A DNA stretch of 7,539 nt, taken from NCBI GenBank assembly GCA_018968805.1, contig JAGWZX010000028.1:1-7539 (forward strand), given 5' to 3'. Source of the DNA: Patescibacteria group bacterium. Lineage in GTDB: Bacteria; Patescibacteriota; Minisyncoccia; Phycocordibacterales; SIBU01. Positions 4,628 to 7,539 of this stretch are shown in pieces. Position numbers and translations under genes: made by a program. The stretch's first letter is position 1. The number at the start of each line of letters is the position of its first letter. The notes below the pieces were generated by a model, which was not told where the DNA came from, ran no database searches, and was given only the letters and a program-made list of their open reading frames with translations.

Positions 4628-5539
4628 TTATACACTTCGTCTTTTGTTTTGCCATTTTTCTACAGTCACCAAAAGCGGCGAACCGAGGAAAATTGACGAG
4701 TAGGTGCCGGCGGTGATGCCGACGAGAAGAGCGAGGGCGAAATGCTGGGTGATTTCCGGCCCGATAGCGTAAAGTACGGCGAGAGCAAAAAGGGTCGTGA
4801 GCGAGGTGTTGATTGAGCGCACGAAAGTCTGATTGATGCTTTCACCGACAATCGTATCAAAGGTTTTCTTAGAACGATCGTTGCGCGCCACTTTCAGATT
4901 CTCGCGCACCCGGTCAAAGACGACAATCGTGTCGTGCACGGAAAAACCGAGAATAACGAGAAGCGCGGTTACGAAAAGAGTGTCCACTTCATAGCCGGCA
5001 AAATGGCCAAGAGCGACGAACACGCCGGTCGGCACCAAAACATCATGGAATAGGGCGAAAATGGTGATCAGGCCGTATTTCCAAGAAGCCACCGGCTCCG
5101 ATACCTTGCGGAAAGCAAAAGTGACGAAGATTACGATGGCCAGCAGTACCAACACAATGGAAACAATGGATTTTGATAGCGCTTCCGCGCCAAGGAGCGG
5201 ACCGATTGAATCAAAATGCTTGATTTCGGGAACGGAAAAACCAGGAAGCGAAATGGCTTTGACGACAGCGGCTCGTTCATCTTCAGTCACCGCCTTCATC
5301 CGGATAATATAACCGGCATCGCCAGTCGGCCGAACGGACTGATCAAGCGCAAGCGGGGTAAGTGCCGCGTTAAGAGCGGCGATATCGGGACGGCCGTTTG
5401 CGTAATCAACCTCAAGAAGCGAACCGCCGGTGAAATCAATGCTCGGTCGAAAACCCCACACCAAAACCGCCAGGAGCGAAGCGGCCATGACCAGACCCGA
5501 GAAAACGTAGAAAAATTTTCGGTGTTTGACGATAAACAT
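4628..5539 (-). CDS. secF: Protein translocase subunit SecF
   Basis: SecF works with SecD in the cytoplasmic membrane, using the proton gradient to help pull proteins exported through SecYEG. At 303 residues the length is typical. A transmembrane helix (about 12-29) is followed by IDFTGGS (34-40), the SecF first-loop signature, and a periplasmic domain. Five further helices lie between about 122 and 290. Two conserved patches are visible: GFSVHDTIVVFDRVRENL (198-215), carrying the conserved D203 region, and SINQTFVRSINTSLTT (234-249). secD lies 15 nt upstream on the same strand and the coiled-coil ORF follows. There is no Shine-Dalgarno before the ATG, so translation is probably coupled or otherwise SD-independent. 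The protein is complete, with an ordinary basic tail (WQNKRRSV). Confidence 0.96.
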   Translation of the reverse strand: MFIVKHRKFFYVFSGLVMAASLLAVLVWGFRPSIDFTGGSLLEVDYANGRPDIAALNAALTPLALDQSVRPTGDAGYIIRMKAVTEDERAAVVKAISLPGFSVPEIKHFDSIGPLLGAEALSKSIVSIVLVLLAIVIFVTFAFRKVSEPVASWKYGLITIFALFHDVLVPTGVFVALGHFAGYEVDTLFVTALLVILGFSVHDTIVVFDRVRENLKVARNDRSKKTFDTIVGESINQTFVRSINTSLTTLFALAVLYAIGPEITQHFALALLVGITAGTYSSIFLGSPLLVTVEKWQNKRRSV

Positions 5540-5554
5540 AAATAAACTTTTATT

Positions 5555-6955
5555 TTATAGCTGTGGGTTTTTAGCTTTTAAGAAACCGGATCCGAAAAGG
5601 AATTTTGATAATTTGCTCTCACCTTTGGCGCCGATGGCCATTAAGAGGGTGCGTGACACGACAATTGCCGTAAACATACTGGTAATCACGCCGATGAAAA
5701 ACACGAAAGCAAACCCTTGAATGAGCGAGGTTGATGCGAACCAGTAAAGAATGATGGCGGTAATGATACTGGAAAGATTGCTGTCGCGAATGGACGTCCA
5801 GGCGCGGGCAAAACCCTCCTTGATGGCATCCTGCAACGCGCGCCCGCGACGCAGTTCTTCTTTCATGCGTTCAAAAATAAGAATGTTCGCGTCCACGGCC
5901 ATGCCGATTGAGAGGATGAAGCCGGCAATACCTGCCGAAGTCAGTGTTACCAAGAACTTGAAAATAAAAAGGTTGAGCGAGACATAAAATAGCAACGATA
6001 GACTGGCCATAAGGCCCGGCAGGCGATACCAGATGATCAGAAACAGGGCGATGATAAGGTACGCGATGATACCGGAACGCAACCCCGCCGCTAAAGCATT
6101 TTCGCCGAGCGACGGCCCGATAGTCTCGGTACTTTCAAGTTTTATTGATACCGGCAATGCGCCGTAATTCAAGTCACGCGCGAGCGTCTTGGCTTGGTCA
6201 ATCTTAAAACCGCCCGAGATGACGGCGGTTCCCCCCGTAATTTCTTCTTTAATGACGGGGCTGGAGATCGGCTGACCGTCAAGAAAAATCGCCAAGGTCT
6301 TCCCGATATTTCCTTTGGTAATTTTAGCGAATAACGATTGACCTTCGCTGTTAAACGTAAGAACAACCTCGGGTTCGCCTGTTTGCTGATTAAAATCCGC
6401 CACAGCCCGAGTCAAGAACCGGCCGTTCAAGCCTGTATCAATAAATAATTTCTGCTCCAAATCTTGAATTTGTTTTTGGGTAGCCGCCGTAGTTGAAGCA
6501 GTGCCTTGGAGGGCGCGAATCTGGTTTGCGACTGTATCATCTACAAGTTTGAATTCCAAAACCGGTGTCTGGCCGATAAGCTGAATAGCCGCGGCAACAT
6601 TAGTCACACCGGGTAATTCAACGATAAGCCGGTCTTCGCCGCCGCCCACCAAGCCGCCTTTCTCCACCTGAACGAGGGGTTCGGCGACACCAAAAAGATT
6701 GACGCGACGTTCGATGACATCACGCAAAGCAGTCATGGCATCGGATGCATCGGCGGCAGAAAGTTTAGAGGTGTCAGCCTGATAGACGAGATGTGTACCG
6801 CCATTTAAATCAAGGCCGAGCCGGTAAGTGGCCATATTGACGCTTACGACCGCGAAAGGGAAAGTCTTTTTGAACGCCACCCGTATGTCGGCAAAATAGC
6901 CGACCACAAAGGCGGCGATTATGAGAGCGAGCGCGGCTAGTCGTTTTCCCCACAT
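5555..6955 (-). CDS. secD: Protein translocase subunit SecD
   Basis: SecD is the larger SecDF subunit, with a big extracytoplasmic domain that assists late steps of protein export. From the ATG at 6955 it has 466 residues: a first transmembrane helix (about 7-23), GLDLNGGTHLVY (47-58), VIERRVNLFG (80-89), ELPGV (113-117), the extracytoplasmic P1-type region to about 285, then five helices between about 293 and 445. The fourth-helix motif GMAVDANILIFER (351-363), with its conserved Asp-Ala-Asn, is intact. A TTG at 6985 would add ten residues, but a good -10 box (6971-6966) lies inside that extension. The ATG is therefore the better start, and the mRNA is nearly leaderless. secF follows after 15 nt. 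Confidence 0.95.
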   Translation of the reverse strand: MWGKRLAALALIIAAFVVGYFADIRVAFKKTFPFAVVSVNMATYRLGLDLNGGTHLVYQADTSKLSAADASDAMTALRDVIERRVNLFGVAEPLVQVEKGGLVGGGEDRLIVELPGVTNVAAAIQLIGQTPVLEFKLVDDTVANQIRALQGTASTTAATQKQIQDLEQKLFIDTGLNGRFLTRAVADFNQQTGEPEVVLTFNSEGQSLFAKITKGNIGKTLAIFLDGQPISSPVIKEEITGGTAVISGGFKIDQAKTLARDLNYGALPVSIKLESTETIGPSLGENALAAGLRSGIIAYLIIALFLIIWYRLPGLMASLSLLFYVSLNLFIFKFLVTLTSAGIAGFILSIGMAVDANILIFERMKEELRRGRALQDAIKEGFARAWTSIRDSNLSSIITAIILYWFASTSLIQGFAFVFFIGVITSMFTAIVVSRTLLMAIGAKGESKLSKFLFGSGFLKAKNPQL

Positions 6956-6965
6956 ATGCCAAAGG

Positions 6966-6993
6966 ATTATACGCAAAGACTCCAAATTAGCAA
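6966..6993 (-). promoter_or_regulatory. Promoter of secDF
   Basis: The -35 TTGCTA (6993-6988; 4 of 6 matches) and a perfect -10 TATAAT (6971-6966) are separated by 16 nt. The secD ATG (6955) lies 10 nt after the -10 box, leaving a 5' UTR of only about 3 nt. The REP-like pair lies directly upstream. Confidence 0.6.
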
Positions 6994-6998
6994 CTTTT

Positions 6999-7015
6999 AC
7001 AAGGTCGAACCTTGT
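6999..7015. repeat. REP-like palindrome, first copy upstream of RAYT
   Basis: ACAAGGTCGAACCTTGT is the exact reverse complement of the copy at 7019-7035, separated by AAA. Its own arms extend to a perfect 11 bp (6995-7005 with 7009-7019) around a CGA centre. Palindrome pairs next to a RAYT gene are the known arrangement for REP elements and their transposases. Confidence 0.85.
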
Positions 7016-7040
7016 AAAACAAGGTTCGACCTTGTAAAAT
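7012..7040 (+). promoter_or_regulatory. Possible RAYT promoter built from the REP pair
   Basis: TTGTAA (7012-7017, 4 of 6 matches to -35) lies 17 nt before TAAAAT (7035-7040, 5 of 6 matches to -10). The RAYT ATG (7047) follows 6 nt later. The two hexamers are the right ends of the two palindromes plus their A-rich flanks. This is inference from spacing and motif match. Confidence 0.35.
7019..7035. repeat. REP-like palindrome, second copy upstream of RAYT (inverted)
   Basis: ACAAGGTTCGACCTTGT, with 7-bp arms around TCG, is in inverted orientation to the copy at 6999-7015. Its central 15 nt recur exactly at 78-92 in the 16S intron. Confidence 0.85.
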
Positions 7041-7046
7041 GAGGTG

Positions 7047-7539
7047 ATGAGTAATCGCGAAAAGTTGGCTGTTAATTGCTTTTATCACATATACAATCGC
7101 GGCACAGAAAAAAGAAAAATACTCCTTCGGGATAGTGATTACTTGAGATTTATAGCTTCCCTGTTTTTGTGCAACAGCAGTAAACCGGCCGATCTTAAAT
7201 TACAAGGTTCAACCTTGTATGAATTCCTGAAAAATGAACGCGGAGAAACACTTGTAAATATGTGTGCGTATTGCCTTATGCCCAATCACTTCCACTTGCT
7301 TCTCCAGGAAAAAATTGACGGCGGTATAAGTAAATTTATGCAAAAGCTCCAAACAGCCTACACAATGTACTTTAACCAAAAATACGAAAGAACGGGCGCA
7401 TTGTTTCAAGGAAAATACAAGTTATTAGTCGTCGAGAAAGATAATCATTTAAAGTACCTGATTTCCTATATTCATTTGAATCCAATTAAACTTATTGAAC
7501 CGGAATGGAAAGAAAAAGGGATTCTAGATGTAAAAAAGT
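7047..7539 (+). CDS. REP-associated tyrosine transposase (IS200-like, Y1 family), 3' end missing
   Basis: This gene runs off the right edge; 164 residues are visible. It belongs to the Y1/HUH single-strand transposases (Y1_Tnp, related to IS200/IS605 TnpA). The early YHIYNRGTEKR (13-23) and DSDYLRF are typical. The HUH metal-binding motif is in YCLMPNHFHLLL (H81 and H83). Candidate catalytic tyrosines are Y105 and Y108 in TAYTMYFNQKYERTG, followed by GALFQGKYK (117-125) and YLISYIHLNPIK (137-148), a hallmark of RAYTs. The adjacent inverted pair of palindromes fits a RAYT that recognises REP elements. The start may be ATG 7047 or GTG 7044; a stop at 7035-7037 closes the frame upstream. There is no usable Shine-Dalgarno spacing, so translation may be leaderless. 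The visible frame is intact, so the gene may be active. Confidence 0.9.
   Translation, partial: MSNREKLAVNCFYHIYNRGTEKRKILLRDSDYLRFIASLFLCNSSKPADLKLQGSTLYEFLKNERGETLVNMCAYCLMPNHFHLLLQEKIDGGISKFMQKLQTAYTMYFNQKYERTGALFQGKYKLLVVEKDNHLKYLISYIHLNPIKLIEPEWKEKGILDVKK
7201..7219. repeat. REP-like palindrome inside the RAYT coding region
   Basis: TACAAGGTTCAACCTTGTA is a perfect 9-bp palindrome with a single C in the middle. It differs by one base from the flanked upstream copy (TCG to TCA). In frame it encodes LQGSTLY (residues 52-58), between the first helix and the HUH motif. Confidence 0.7.

Noticed and set aside
7209..7409. A 66-codon ORF on the minus strand inside the RAYT gene
   Set aside because: It is antisense to the HUH-motif region and has no features of its own.

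Overview
The window suggests a member of the Candidate Phyla Radiation (Patescibacteria), most likely a Parcubacteria-type lineage. The main evidence is the 5' half of a 16S rRNA gene on the minus strand. It has a divergent EUB338 region, an A at E. coli position 526 matched by U505, and an intron. The short intergenic regions and near-leaderless gene starts fit a small streamlined genome. The placement comes from reading the 16S by eye, not from a search.

Layout, left to right. At 1-716 is a group I self-splicing intron (minus strand). Its core P1-P9 can be folded by hand, and its 3' end lies off the left edge. At 717-1457 is the 16S 5' exon, broken after a base equivalent to E. coli 788. 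At 1458-1871 are the structured rRNA leader, a boxA-like site and a consensus promoter. At 1901-3746 is a citramalate synthase gene (cimA) with its own promoter, an isoleucine-rich leader peptide, an attenuator-type terminator and a final terminator. At 3744-4264 is a second unit of the same design: promoter, leucine-rich leader peptide, attenuator terminator, a 99-residue protein I do not recognise, and a terminator. At 4288-6993 is secD-secF, which encodes the SecDF protein-export subunits, plus a small coiled-coil ORF. At 6995-7539 is the 5' part of a REP-associated tyrosine transposase (RAYT) on the plus strand, preceded by an inverted pair of short palindromes.

The most interesting system is the pair of tandem amino-acid attenuators. 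Each leader peptide carries a run of control codons (six Ile, or seven Leu). Exactly 10 nt after the last control codon begins a segment that can pair with the 5' arm of the following terminator. The Ile leader sits before cimA, whose product feeds isoleucine synthesis, so the regulation and the enzyme assignment support each other. The Leu leader precedes an orphan small protein. Second in interest is a REP-like palindrome pair that sits both upstream of the RAYT gene and inside loop L8 of the 16S intron, sharing an identical 15-nt core.

Four minus-strand promoters (16S, Ile leader, Leu leader, secD) all have 16-nt spacers. For the last three, the start codon lies 6-10 nt after the -10 box, which implies nearly leaderless mRNAs.
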